Below are positions 1 through 11,960 of a stretch of 64,000 nucleotides of DNA, piece by piece. Location of the stretch: the NCBI RefSeq assembly GCF_021018805.1, contig NC_086259.1, positions 9,972,501 through 10,036,500 on the forward strand, in the 5' to 3' direction. Position numbers and translations under genes: made by a program. Numbering within the stretch: the stretch's first letter is position 1; every line of letters begins with the position of its first letter. This DNA comes from Prinia subflava (lineage: Eukaryota; Chordata; Aves; Passeriformes; Cisticolidae). The notes beneath the pieces were generated by a model. That model saw only the letters and a list, made by a program, of their open reading frames with translations. It ran no database searches and had not been told where the DNA came from.

Positions 1-1440
1 GTCCATTCCATGAAATGTGTATACAGAAGGCTTTCTTCTTCTCTCTCTCATAACTGTTTATATGCACACTGAAGAAATATGCCCAGCACTGCTTGCAATA
101 GTTCCAGTAAAAAGGTAGCATGAAAACAAACTTCTAATAAAGAGATTCATTATTAGTAGGAGGTATGAAGGCGATCATAGAAGCAAAGGTGTACAAAACT
201 TTCAGGGTACAGCTTCTTAAGCAGTTACTAAAAATTTTTCTTTTTTTAAAAAAAATGTTGCAATCTACACAGTGCATTTCACTCAACCTGAGTTTCTCTG
301 AGTTTCAGATTTTAAAAGAAAATAAAAAGTGAAAGTGAAACTCAGCTTGAGAGCACTAGGTTTTATCTTGTTTTACATCAAAACCTAACAAAACTGTGAA
401 TTTTTCTTGCTTTCAGCATGAAACTATAAATCACCTCAGGTTTTCTCAAACATTTAATTAACCTTAAGGTCAGTTCCTCAGGGTTAAATGCTGTTGTCAC
501 TGGAGAAAATGGGATTTTTGCCATTGACTTCAGTGCAATCAAGCTTTGGCCAGTAGTGAATTATTTAAGTGAAGCCAGTTAGTATGAGCTGGGGAATACT
601 GTAAGATAAAACTGAATAATTACTTAGTAGGATTCAAGTAACAAACCAGGATATATTATTTATAATTAATTATTCATCTGTGTATATTGATTAGATTTGC
701 TAGTGAGAACCTCAAATTAGCAATTTTTTTCCAAAATTCTTTAGCATGTTTGAAATATTCTATTGGAAAGGTTCACAGGCCACCTATCCAAATGTTTTTT
801 GATTGATACCAGACAGAGTGTTAGGAAAATTATTGCAATAACTCTTCGAATTCTTGGTTCTATTTAAGATAGAAATTCCAAAGAAATGGTTTGAAGTGGA
901 GAGAAAGTATAATGTAGAATTTGGATATTTCAATCACTAGTCCTAGTTTTTGCTGTAGACATGTACTTGGAAATGCAGGTAGACACTAGAAAGTTCTTGG
1001 AAAATATTTTAGATGGCACTCAAAATTATTTGTCTAACTGTACCTTAGATGCCTTGAAAATATCACTTTTAGTCCCTTCTAAAACACATAAAATAAATGC
1101 TGTAAATGAACCAGGTAGGTACCACAGACAGATATGGAAATGATTAACACAATCCAGAGTTTTAACAGAATTCTTTATAGTGATCACTATGAGAATCTCG
1201 ATTGAGCCTGGAGGCCTTGATTCAACAAAGCATTTAGGCTTCTAACTTCCCATTGATTTCCCATTTAAATTAATGGCAAGTTTGGGCCTAAAGACTTCAT
1301 TAAACTTGGACTAAGTGACTAGACTGGTGATATTTTCAGGACACTGAGTTCCTGATCACTTACAGAATTCATGGAAAGGGTTGCTTTGTGTTAGGGACTC
1401 CAGGTTATCTGTTGGTAAATGCAAACCCACTTGTTACACG
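1..1440. other. AT-rich unique non-coding sequence
   Basis: No gene is visible. The only open frame is 60 codons (961-1143, plus strand), which is expected by chance and has no recognisable motif. The one notable site is an interferon-response-like motif with flanking inverted repeats near 288-345, listed separately. No repeat family was recognised. Confidence 0.5.
288..345. promoter_or_regulatory. ISRE/IRF-like motif flanked by an inverted repeat
   Basis: The plus strand has GAAAGTGAAACT at 331-342, which fits the interferon-stimulated response element pattern GAAANNGAAACT exactly. Upstream, CTGAGTTTC occurs twice (288-296 and 298-306), and its reverse complement GAAACTCAG lies at 337-345. 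The segment therefore holds IRF-type half sites on both strands and can fold into a stem. IRF1, IRF2 and ISGF3 bind such sites near interferon-induced genes. No gene is visible nearby, so function is an inference from the motif alone. Confidence 0.3.
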
Positions 1441-1850
1441 TGCTCTAGAACATCAAAGAGCAGCAGCTCTCTGAGCCCCTCCCTGCAGTTGTACACACCC
1501 CTCTCTCCACCTGTGTGTCCCAAACCTGTCTGACAGGCTGCTCTATTGTAAATTACCACACTAACACAAGGCTATGAAGTTTTCCGTGACAAAAAATTGT
1601 GAAAGAAGTGCAAACACAAACAACGATGTTGGAGCTGAATCGTGGACAGAAGTGTCCCCAGCTCTGCAGGCAGAGGACACTGGCAGGGGAGCCAAGGCTG
1701 GCACAAGGCTGTGCCTGTTTCTCTGAGAGGGCAGGGTGGTCCCACTGGGCTGAGTGCAGCTTGCTCTGGGGATGTGTCCATTCTAAACACAATATGGGGA
1801 GCTGGACATCCTCCCCTGAAATTTCATAAAACCTATCAGAAAAAAACCAC
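1441..1850. other. GC-rich patch, no gene
   Basis: Base composition shifts from AT-rich to visibly GC-rich, with many CAGG, CTGG and TGTCC words. Overlapping open frames of 72 to 114 codons appear on both strands (1553-1897 minus; 1599-1863 plus). Simultaneous opening of several frames is the usual result of few AT-rich stop codons, so none is called a gene. It may be remains of a GC-rich repeat or simply an unmasked GC patch; its family is unknown. Confidence 0.4.
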
Positions 1851-4060
1851 ATACACTGCCTAGAAATTTCATGCATAACTGCAAATACATATTCCATTTG
1901 GTGATGGTGTCTTTACGTGTTGCTATTTTACATACATATAGAAAAAATCATTAATTATATTGATTCACTCCTAAATGAGTTTTGACATTCATATCTACTT
2001 CATTGATGTGCCTGTTTTTGTCCAAACACAAATAGACTTTTAAAAGCTTGAGATTCTGGAATAAAGCATGAGATGTTAAAAATATCACAGGTATTTATAA
2101 TAGTTTTAGGCTGTGCTTTCCTAAATTAAAGCTCTGTGATTAACTTCTGCAAGTATGTCATGCATCCACATCTTACTTTGTCCTGAAGAGCCACTGGCTT
2201 TTTTTTCAAATGAGCAAATTAGAGTTCAAGCATGTGTTTCTTTTTTCCATCACATTTTTATGTAGAAACAGTATTTTTTTTCTTCCATCACAGGTAATCA
2301 TAGTTACTGTGTGATTTAGAAGCATGATACAGTTTAAAATTATCTGCTCATCCAAATTTTGTCAGCAAACAGATATGCACAGAATTATAGAAGCCATCTA
2401 CTGACATTTGATTCATAAAAATACAAATAAAGGATAATTGATGTTTTTAGGTTTTTTTAAATACTGTAGCAAAAAAACAACTAAAGTAGTTTAAAATTAT
2501 TATTTCATGCTCCATTTAATTTAAAAGCACTTGGATATGGGTTCTTGATTTTTTTAATGCAATGAGCAGAATCTCTTTCACTGTAGAGTAAATATGCTAA
2601 CAGAGCTCACTCCTGAGACAAACACATCTGACTTTTCCAATCCTATATTCTTAATGGGTTATAATTCAATGTGATAGGTATGATTTTTGACATTATGGGA
2701 TCTGGTTAGATCATAAAGGGTATACAAATCAAATAATATAGATTAGATGTTATGCTGGTCCATAACTGTTAAATGGGGTCATGGTTTCTAACTAGCTAAT
2801 AGACTCTTATGTACCAAATTATTTCATGGAATTCAGTACCATCTATTCATCATAACATTGACATGCATAATCTTAGGCTATTAATTTAAAAATTCTTCCC
2901 TTTTGCTTCTGGTTTGGATGAATTGTTACTAAGGCAAATTACTTAGGTAGTTGTCAGTGCTGACAGTACTAATATTTTTAATTAGCAGTGGACTCCGCAT
3001 GACAAGTTACTATTCTAAGTTGGAACAAAAAGAAAATACTGTGATTTCAGTTTCCTTAACTGGTTAGAAATAATGAGTGTTCACATTGTATCACAAAAAC
3101 TGTCTCTGCTCAACAGTGACTTCCCACGTAATCAGTCTGTTCTTCTGAGGCAGTCATATGAGAGGAATTTGACATCCTGATATACACAGTGAATTAGGGT
3201 TCTGAGTAACAAAGAGTATCTTCAATGTCTGTGGACTTTTCATAGGAAGCTTCAAGAACAGAGTTTTGTCATGACACATTCAAAATCAGCAATTGACTTA
3301 TTTTCATTAAATTAAGCCATTATAAACTGCTAAAAGTCCAATTTTGTAGTTCTATTTGAAAAAAAAAGTGTAATATCTTCAAATGTGTTGGGAGGCAAAG
3401 TCATTGAACATTTCTAGGTTCCTGTTCCCTCTTCCTTATACCTGCCAGAGCAGTTTTACAGTTATATTGTACTGTGCAATGGTTTGGAAGAGAGACCCCT
3501 TAAAAAAACCTGACATAAAGAGTCAGACAAAGACAAAGAGCCACAGAGACTTGAACTGAAAAGTCTAAATGCCTTTCTACATGAAAATCTAAGTAATTCT
3601 GACAGATTTGTTATGTAGTCAGATAATCTTCTGTATCACATCAATAACCTGATTTTTCACACTAAACCTGAGATTGGGTTGGTCAATCTTGAAGCCTTAG
3701 TAACACTGCCAGAGAAGGAAAAACTTTCCATGTGTAATAACATTGTCATTTAATAAAAAAAAGCTGATATTTTCAAATGTATGCCAGGGTAGAAATATGG
3801 CCCTCTCCCAACACTCAGTTGAGAAGCTCAAATGATTCTTCTTCAGAACTCAGTCCAAGTTTCCTAGTCAAGGTAGCAGAACATTTACTTTGCTTTGGTA
3901 ATTCCTTGCTTCTTAAGAAATCAGAATAAAAGGTGGTTTTGATTTTTCTGAAAAAAAGTCAGCATTATTACAATAATGGTGGGCCAGTAAATAAATACAA
4001 TGGATGACATCCTGATAAGCACTGTGTAAGTAGTTATTGTTGGATGAGTTTATAAAAGCT
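1851..4060. other. AT-rich unique non-coding sequence
   Basis: No open frame, RNA gene or clear repeat is supported. The stretch contains short T and A runs and scattered homeodomain-type TTAATT words, as is usual in vertebrate gene deserts. A small palindrome, TGTCAG-TG-CTGACA, sits near 2951-2966 and is probably incidental. Confidence 0.45.
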
Positions 4061-4700
4061 TTAGAAGAACTTTATAAATGCTTTACTCTATTGGCTACTT
4101 GACTTTCACAAATAACGCAAAAAACTCAGAATAACTATTGTTAGTGCCACGAAGACCCATACAGAAAATTAATGTCTGAATGAAAGAAAATTAATAAAAG
4201 ATCTGACTAGAAAATAAATGAGGAAAATCTGAGAAGTGATTAAACAAGCTGAAGAGACAGGGCAAGCAAAGAGAAGAGACCAGTAATTGTTATCCACAGT
4301 GATAAACAATCATTGTCCATGTTACTCTGCAATTCCATCACCAGGTTTGGAAAATATGTGTGAAACATTCAGGCTTAATTTTGAAAATTTATGGGGTTCA
4401 TCAAGATCTCTTGATCAAATCACACATTTACAGTACATTGTTATCTGTCGCAATCAATTAAAACAGGAGAGCCTTAAGTGGCCATAGAACACTTGGGAGG
4501 TCCATAATGTCCCTGATAAGGCTGTACAACACCTCTTAACAATGATGGAAATCAGAAGCGTGCCTGGACAAGAAAAACAGACTTCTTTTTATGCTTGTAT
4601 GTTTGAAAATTCTATGGAAATGCCAGAAAGTCCTGCTGACAGCTAAAAGCTCAGCACTATCACATCTGATCTCCTCTGAATGACCTCAGTACCAGGATAA
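4061..4700. other. Unique sequence, possibly conserved non-coding
   Basis: The block around 4287-4490 is low in simple repeats and rich in mixed words such as ATCATTGT, ATTAAAAC and TTGATCAAAT, a texture often seen in vertebrate conserved non-coding elements. A 66-codon frame (4287-4487) is open but has no recognisable protein features. Calling this conserved is an inference from texture only. Confidence 0.2.
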
Positions 4701-7700
4701 ATATTGCCTGCCAGTACTACTGAGAAAAATATTTACAGACTTTTGTTGGAGAAATGTTTTCCTGTTTAGAAAAAAACACTCTCCAAATGAATGTTGCCAT
4801 GACCTGGTAAGCAGGGGGGAACACAGAGACTGCTGGTTATAATTAGCTGCTGCAGTCACTTGCTGCTCTGAAGCAGTAACTGAGATCTGCATCGAGATGA
4901 AGAAAAAGAGCAACCTGGGAGAAACAACAGGAAAAGTTCACTTTTTAGCTACTATTTTTGTAAATAAAGAATCATTCTAGGTGGAAGATTCTAGGGGTTC
5001 TCTTGTGGTTAAATTGTTTTGGATTTTGTTATACCTGTTTTTTCTTATTCTTGTGGTCAGTCGCTGTTGGGTTTAGGGACCCAGAAGGAAAATCTCTCTT
5101 CAAATTATTGCACAGCCATCACCTAAACACAAGATGGAAAACAATGAGGGCAAACATGGTACCCATGAGACTTGGGTTAAACTAGTGAAACTGTTGTAGC
5201 TTTGTAATTCAAATGCACTTTATGATGAAAGTGTGCAGTTATTTTTGTTTCAGTTTTAATTATGGAGAAACATGACTTACTCTCTGGATAGGTTTTCTCA
5301 GTCCCACACATCTCTTGTTAAAATATTGTATAAATGTTTTGCCTTGCCGTCTCTCCTCATACACACGCAGCACAAAGGTCACCATGCAGAAGACATGCAG
5401 AGTTATTTCAGCTGCTCTGCACTACCTAACATGCTCTGCTAAGCACATCAACAATTTGGCCACTGCAGTAGAATTTGCAAGAATGGGGAGGACACTGCTC
5501 CCCCCCAGCCCTGCCCTGCTGCCCGTGGATTTCTGAAGTTATTCTTTCTTAAGCTGTAAAACTCAAATTCCCAAGATAAATAAACTTCTTTTGAGTTCAT
5601 CATCCTGGTACTTAGAGAAGTTTAAAAACGTTCCAAGACGCAGAGGCACTTCAGCCTGAGTTCCAGTGCTCACCTTACTAACATACACATTACAGAGAAT
5701 CGAGGCTTTAATTTGCAAACAGAGCAGTGCTCTACATTTGTATGTTTGCTTTGGTGGATGAGGGGAGAAGACTGACAGCAAATATTATTTACTGAGTTTT
5801 GAAGCCTCTTTTAGACTTTGATTAATTTGATTCACTTGAAGTTCATAAGTTTGCAAAAAAACCCCTTTAGCTACCCTGCATCCTGCATGCAATTCCCTAC
5901 TCTTTTTTAATATAAATTTAGTATTTTAAATCCATCTCTTGTGTCCTAAACCAGATTTTGTCCTAAGCAGCTGTGATTAAATTGTAAAATCTCACCCTTG
6001 TGTCTGGTTTCACATCTGGCAACACCCAGCTGACAGTTACAACTTCGAGTAATTAAAGGAGGTTTCTAAAAAGGCAAAATTATATATAAAGAATAAATTA
6101 TTAAACCACTATTTTGTTTTCCAACAAAATTTGCAGAAACTTTAAAAGTAGCTGGGCTATCCAGTAATTTCTAAAGGTGTTGATCAAAATAAGAACATGC
6201 TGAGGAAAGTAAAGGCAAGCTTGTAAATGGGTGGGGACTGGGCAAAGTTAAGCTACCATAATTATTAGCCAGCAGTATGTCTCCACTTTGATGTCAACTA
6301 TGTGCTTTCTTTTGTCTCAGAGAGGAAGAAACTTCAAAAGATTTAATTTCAAGACAATAAAAGGCCTCGCTAATACATGTACAGAGTTTAACTGCAAATG
6401 GAAATTTTTAGTGTCAATGATATAAATGTAAGAGGGTCAGAAGTAAATATTCATTTTCTGTGTTATTTTGTAATACATCCACAAATATATTCTTTATAGG
6501 AGTACTATATAGGGTATAGCTTATGAAAAATAATAATCATGGATTTTTTAAATGAGAAATCTGCATCTTGGTTTCTATAATTTTGTATGAATTTGTATAA
6601 TTTTTATATGTCTGATCTGATACTTTAAATATGATATAACCTTAAAAGGAATGATAAGCGTGAACAATTCTGCTGACCTATAAAATATATAAAAGCTACT
6701 ATATAAAGCTACATATATAAAGATGGCCATGACACCTTATCATTCCTACTCAGAAAGCAAACCAACATAAATACTTTTGAATAAGTACGAATATAAAAAT
6801 TACTTTGACAAACTAATTATTTTTAAATAAAGAATAAAGACCTGACAATGAAAATGTGTTGAGAATATGAGACTGATATTAATGCAATTCTTTTCAATAA
6901 CTCTATTAAGTTTTCAGTGTATTAAGTCACAGATAAAACCTATTAATGATACATGTCAGTGCTTTTTTTAGATCTTGAAATATAGGAGGGAGAATTAGAA
7001 AAGAGTATGAATGGAACTGTTGGTTCACACAGCTGCACAAAGAGCTTGTTTTGGCTGAACTGAAAGTTTACTGCATAAACTGAGACAACTGCAGAGAAAA
7101 AGGTGTGCTTCATTCATTATGGATGGAAGACATATTTCATTTTCAGAAAGCTATTATAAAACCTCTAGGAGCTTCCAGGGTAACATCTAGCAGGAGCTGA
7201 GTTCAGTCCCACCCTCTACCTGACGGCATTTGAATGCAAATTTCACTCTTCCCAGAGGAGAAAGCTAAAATACAGATTATGTGTCATTCCCAGGTGGATA
7301 TAAAAGAATGAAATATATATTAAAACTCTCTAGGTTGGCTTTTTTTCAGTCTGATCCAAACTGATTACTCTCCACATAAATGATCTGGATTCCAATCCCT
7401 TTCCCAATTAGAATTCAGTCTACTTTATCAACTGGTTATACTGTGGAGTTTTTCTGTCTGCATTCATTCATGCAGCAGAACACAATGTCAGCTGATGTAT
7501 TTCACGTAACACTACAGACTGCCCCTGACTCTCATCTGTGCATAGTTAACAAAGCAGGTTCTATCCAGGCACCCTGTGACTGAGATGACTGTTTTTCTTT
7601 AAGGAATAGTTCACAAAGTGCTGATAAATCCTAATCCTGGCTTTCATAAGAGGTTTGTGTAGTATCTAACACATAATTGAAACATACTTTTCAGAACAAC

Positions 7701-8584
7701 TTCTGTTTACACATCATGTCTTCTCAGCTGTTGTGGTCAGTTATCCTGTTTATGGATAACTAAGAAAATATGGCTGGTTTAAATTCCTGCTGAAGACACC
7801 TCCTGAAGAAACATTCCTGAGATATGACAGCTACTATCTCCTGTGAAGCAGATTTGATTTTCAGAGGTTCTTTTTTTGTGTAACAACTCACATCACTCCA
7901 ACAGCAGAAACAGCAGAATTGTTTTTCAATACAAAACTGTCCTCTGACAAAACCTAAATTTCTCACCCACTTCCACCAAGTAGTTTTGTGCTGCCAGAAT
8001 TGTGTTAAACTCTCCAATCACATTGTGTGAATGACATTCAGGATCAGCTGTTTATGCAATAATAGAATTCAGTATGCATTACAAAGAAATCAAACTTTAA
8101 ATAAAGGTGACAATGATTATGATTGGTTTAGACACACCCAGGGCTACCTTATTTGAAAAATCTGCACAACAGCTACACAGTAAAGATCCTTAGCTTTTGT
8201 CAAAATGAAAACAGTAAAATGAAGGCTCCAGGCTCCCAAGTGTTGCTTTATGTGTTGTGATGGGAAATCTGAACTGTCTTCTCAGTTAGTTGCTTGTGAA
8301 AGCGAAGAGTTTTGGTTGAGCATTCTTGGGTCTGATAAAAGCATTTCATGTCCTCCAAGACAAAACACTTATTGATCCCAACCATGTAGCTGCAGTTTTC
8401 CTGAAGGACTGAGCAGGGACTGCGAAGCTGCTACATAAGCATCAAAAGTCTAATACAGAAATTTAGGTTGCGACTATTTTCCTGGATTTCTGCTTTCAAA
8501 TTTAATGACAAATTTTAAATAGATGCCAACAGGAAAGCTCTCAGGAACTAAACTGATTGCAGCTTTTCAGATGCCCTTTAATTG

Positions 8585-8602
8585 TGGCTCACTTTTGAGC
8601 CA
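8585..8602. repeat. Short perfect hairpin
   Basis: TGGCTCA and its reverse complement TGAGCCA flank a four-base CTTT loop. The stem is 7 bp with no mismatch. It lies 68 bp upstream of a second, larger inverted repeat. No promoter or RNA gene feature was seen around it, and a stem this short can arise by chance. Confidence 0.35.
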
Positions 8603-8669
8603 GCTGTTGTGTCCATACTATAAATTGGAAGAAAACAACTGTGGGGTGGACATTTAATTCTGTCTCTCT

Positions 8670-8702
8670 CGATAGCAAACATTAACCACGGACCTGCTAT
8701 CG
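8670..8702. repeat. Inverted repeat with 8-bp stem
   Basis: CGATAGCA (8670-8677) and TGCTATCG (8695-8702) are perfect reverse complements separated by 17 bases. The segment carries CpG dinucleotides in an otherwise CpG-poor background. It could be a hairpin or a paired binding site for a dimeric factor. The stem is too short for a microRNA precursor. Confidence 0.4.
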
Positions 8703-9093
8703 GACCACCTGCAATGTGTTAGTCATTACAGAGGTCACTGTTACTGAACATTTTAAACTGTGAATAGCTTCAGTTTAAATTAGGTGTAAAAAAAGTCATT
8801 TCCTTTCAGCGATAAACTAAAACACCTGCAGCACAGCTCAAGTTTACCATGAGAGATATAAACTCTCACTCTGAAGTTGGGCTGGCTGTTCAAGGACATA
8901 CAAAACCACAGTTTTATAAGATAAAATCTTTCTAACCTAAATTATTACTGTGTAGCCAGATTAGGTGCTTACATGCACAATTATTTCCCTAGATTGTAAG
9001 TTACTTTTGGAACAAATGACATTCTCTGTTGTGTCATATTACATGACTTCTGTCCTCAAGTAACTCACAATCTAATTTTTCTTTTACCTCAGA

Positions 9094-9229
9094 AGCAAAA
9101 AAACCAAAACAACCGACCAACCAAAAACCCCAAAACACAAAAAACTACTCAAAATTAAACAAAAAAAAAAAAATGCAAACCAAGCAAATATCAACCAACA
9201 AAACAAAACAAAATAAAGAAAAAAAATTT
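9094..9229. repeat. A/C-rich low-complexity tract
   Basis: The plus strand is composed almost only of A and C, with words such as AACCAAAACAACC, AAAACAAAACAAAAT and a run of 13 A. It has no constant repeat unit, so it is a degenerate simple repeat rather than a clean microsatellite. A 61-codon minus-strand frame across it reads as repeated phenylalanine and leucine and is an artefact. Confidence 0.7.
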
Positions 9230-11570
9230 GTTCTGTCTTGTTTGTGTTGTCCCTTTTCTATTATAAAATTAGAAACATTGCATTTTAAATCCAAAGGTAA
9301 CACTATTGCAGCTTTTTCTGATTGCATCAATTTTAGTTTATATTATTAGATGCTATTTGCAGTGGGTTCTGTGAGCCATGTACAGTTGGGGCAACTAGAA
9401 GAAACTAGGAGATTGGGCAAATATTGAATTTATACAGGACATTGACACAGATGACACCAGACCATTCTTCATGTACTCTTGGACAGATTCTATTAACTTC
9501 AAAATTTGACCATGTGACACTTTTAAAAATAAAGATATGAAATCAAGATATTATAATTAAAATTATAGACTAAGGACTGTGAAATATCCAAACTGAAAAT
9601 CTGGCTCTTCAGACTCTGTAGTGCACACTTAATCCACAAGATACTTAAGCCTCAGTTTTACTCTCAAAAACATATCTGTACAATTCCAAATGGTTTGATT
9701 ATGAAAACAAGACAGAGAAAGGCTGGCAAGGTACTCATTTATCTGCTCTTACAACTCTTTTCACACATTCAAACACTAGATTAAGTTTAATTCTCATCCT
9801 GACACACTAATTTTCTACTTTGGCTGACTCTTTTGTGGGTCCATTATCTCAAAACTTGTTGAGATTGCAACTTACAACATTTGTTTTCAGCAGTCTGTGT
9901 GGTGTAAAGTAACTTTGAAATGTAAGGATTATTTCAGCTGAGCTCCCAGTATGCCTTGCAGAAGTACATATCCCTTACCCAAGATGCTGAAAAAAATCTT
10001 GAAAAAACTATGAAATACTATAAGTAGATGAAGAATAAAAAAGAGCCAGGTTTAGGAATTTTTCAGGAACCAATATTCTGGTGTTAGTATTGTCCCACCT
10101 ACTACTACTGCTTTAGTAAGTGAAAAAAAAGCAACAAGATGAGCACTGCAGAGGTTAGAGGTTTTAAATATTGGAGACAAGTCATCAAGGATGCATTTTC
10201 CTTAAAGTTGCAATATCTTTTTGCATCAGTAAAATTTTAACTCAGTAGTTAAGTTAGGTTTGGCAAATCGTATCAGCTGAGTGTTTAACCACTAAATTTG
10301 GGTGTATGTTTCTGTTCGTATACAATGTAATTAAGACTTTTTGCCTCCCATATTGCAACCTGTTATTATCAGTCGCTGCTGTAAGGACAAAATCTGCCTC
10401 CCAAGTGGCTTCTCTCAGTACACCATAAAACGGAGCTCTGGAGTGCTGCAATGTGGGAAGCAGGCAGCCTTTCCCAGTGTCACATCAAACACAGCACTGT
10501 GTGGTCACTGACAGCTTCCCCATGCTGAAACCAGCCTGCCACAGAGATAATAAAACGCTGAAACTTGTTAATAATATTCCTGTTCTTTTCTCCAGGTAAT
10601 GACTGTCAAACGAATGAACACACATTTGGTAGATAAAGGTCCAGGAAATATTTCACAGTGCAGCTGCCTTTCAGAAGTCCTGTTTGCAGAACACAGGATA
10701 AACACAACTTATTTTAATATTTCCAGGCAACTCCTGATTCTCTAGATACATACTTACAATTTCATAATATATTTATGTCTAAGAAATATAATTCCTAAGT
10801 AGCTCTACTCTTTTTGAAAATGTAACAAATTTTCCAAGGCAAGGAATGTCCTTTGATCTGTTTTGAAATTACAGTAACGAATACCATTAAATTTCACTGA
10901 AAATTACTTTTGCAAACAATAAATAATACCAATAAAATCCAACAAAATATTTAAATATACAAGAATGCCATCAATACAAATTCAACAAGTAAAATATTAT
11001 CATCTGAAATGAGTTCAAACTAAACTCATGTGTAAATACCCATTCACTGATTAAAAGAAAAAAAGAAAAAAAGAATTAAATTAACAAACTTTTATTCAAG
11101 TATTACTTTGTTCTGGAGAAAATCTGAAAAAAACCCCACAGAAAACATATAGAGTACTAAGGAAGAACATGATGCTCAGCAGGCTCAAAGAAACAGGCTC
11201 TGTATCTGACTCACAATCAGTTTTTGGGTTGCCTCTCTAGAACATGAAAGGTTTTTTGGAGAGAAATATTGATCATCTAATATTTAGTACCTGCAAATGC
11301 ATAAATTAAGACAGCAATACCAGAAGATAGTCTGGCTTTCAACCCTCTCCTTAAAGCTAAGAGAATATTCTCTTCTCTGAAGTACCATTTATTTCTTTTC
11401 CATTTACCTTCAGAATAAAATCTCCTAATCCACTGCAGGAAGCAAACCCCTCTTCCATTATTGAAGTTGCTTCCACAGTTATAATTTTTTTACATAATAT
11501 TTCCACAGTAATTTTAATCTTACTTACAAAACATTCTAACTTCTCTCAATACCACCCAGAATCTTATTGC
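9230..11570. other. AT-rich unique non-coding sequence
   Basis: No gene, RNA gene or repeat family is supported. A 65-codon minus frame (10254-10451) has no recognisable domain. A short AAAAG-type run lies near 11055-11080. The remainder is ordinary unique sequence with many short A and T runs. Confidence 0.45.
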
Positions 11571-11960
11571 TTACTTCCACACTTTCATTTTCTTACACAA
11601 AAAGGGCACAACACACAAAGCTGTGACACTGCAAGGAAGATCATGAGCCACCCTGCAGCAAGACCTTCCTGGTGGCCCTTCAGCAGAAATGTGCTCCACA
11701 ATTTGTGTTGTTTCTCTCCCTCCCTGCTGCCCATCAGCCCAGGGGGAGCTGTGGGGTGAGAACATCTCTGTGCTGCGCTGTAGAGGACACAGAGCCTCAG
11801 CCAGGGCAGATCTTTGTTCCAGAGGCTGGGAATCTGGGCCAGTGTCTGTTTGTCCAACTGGCCTGAGCACACCCCTGAGTGCTAGAACAGCCTCCTCCAC
11901 TTAACTCAGTATCCTGCTCCTTGTGGGTGAGTTTGGCCAGCAGCAAGCTGAGAGCTGGCA
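11571..11960. other. GC-rich patch, no gene
   Basis: GC content rises clearly between about 11630 and 11950. Five or more overlapping frames of 64 to 109 codons are open on both strands here, which indicates few stop codons rather than a coding exon. None of the translations carries a motif I recognise. The patch resembles those at 1441, 16061, 19581, 25000 and 36690 in composition, but I see no long shared sequence among them. Confidence 0.4.

Larger units (their letters stand above)
4701..9093. other. AT-rich unique non-coding sequence
   Basis: No gene is supported. Open frames of 60 to 85 codons (5003, 5315, 5563 minus, 7380, 7760 minus) look random. A short C-rich run lies near 5500. Around 6660-6725 there is a local duplication of a GCTAC(T)ATATAAA-type word. 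A POU octamer ATGCAAAT occurs at 7234-7241. Two hairpin-forming sequences lie at 8585-8602 and 8670-8702. Confidence 0.45.

Noticed and set aside
11571..11904. 109- and 95-codon minus frames and two plus frames
   Set aside because: Several frames on both strands are open in the same GC-rich patch, and none has a recognisable motif.
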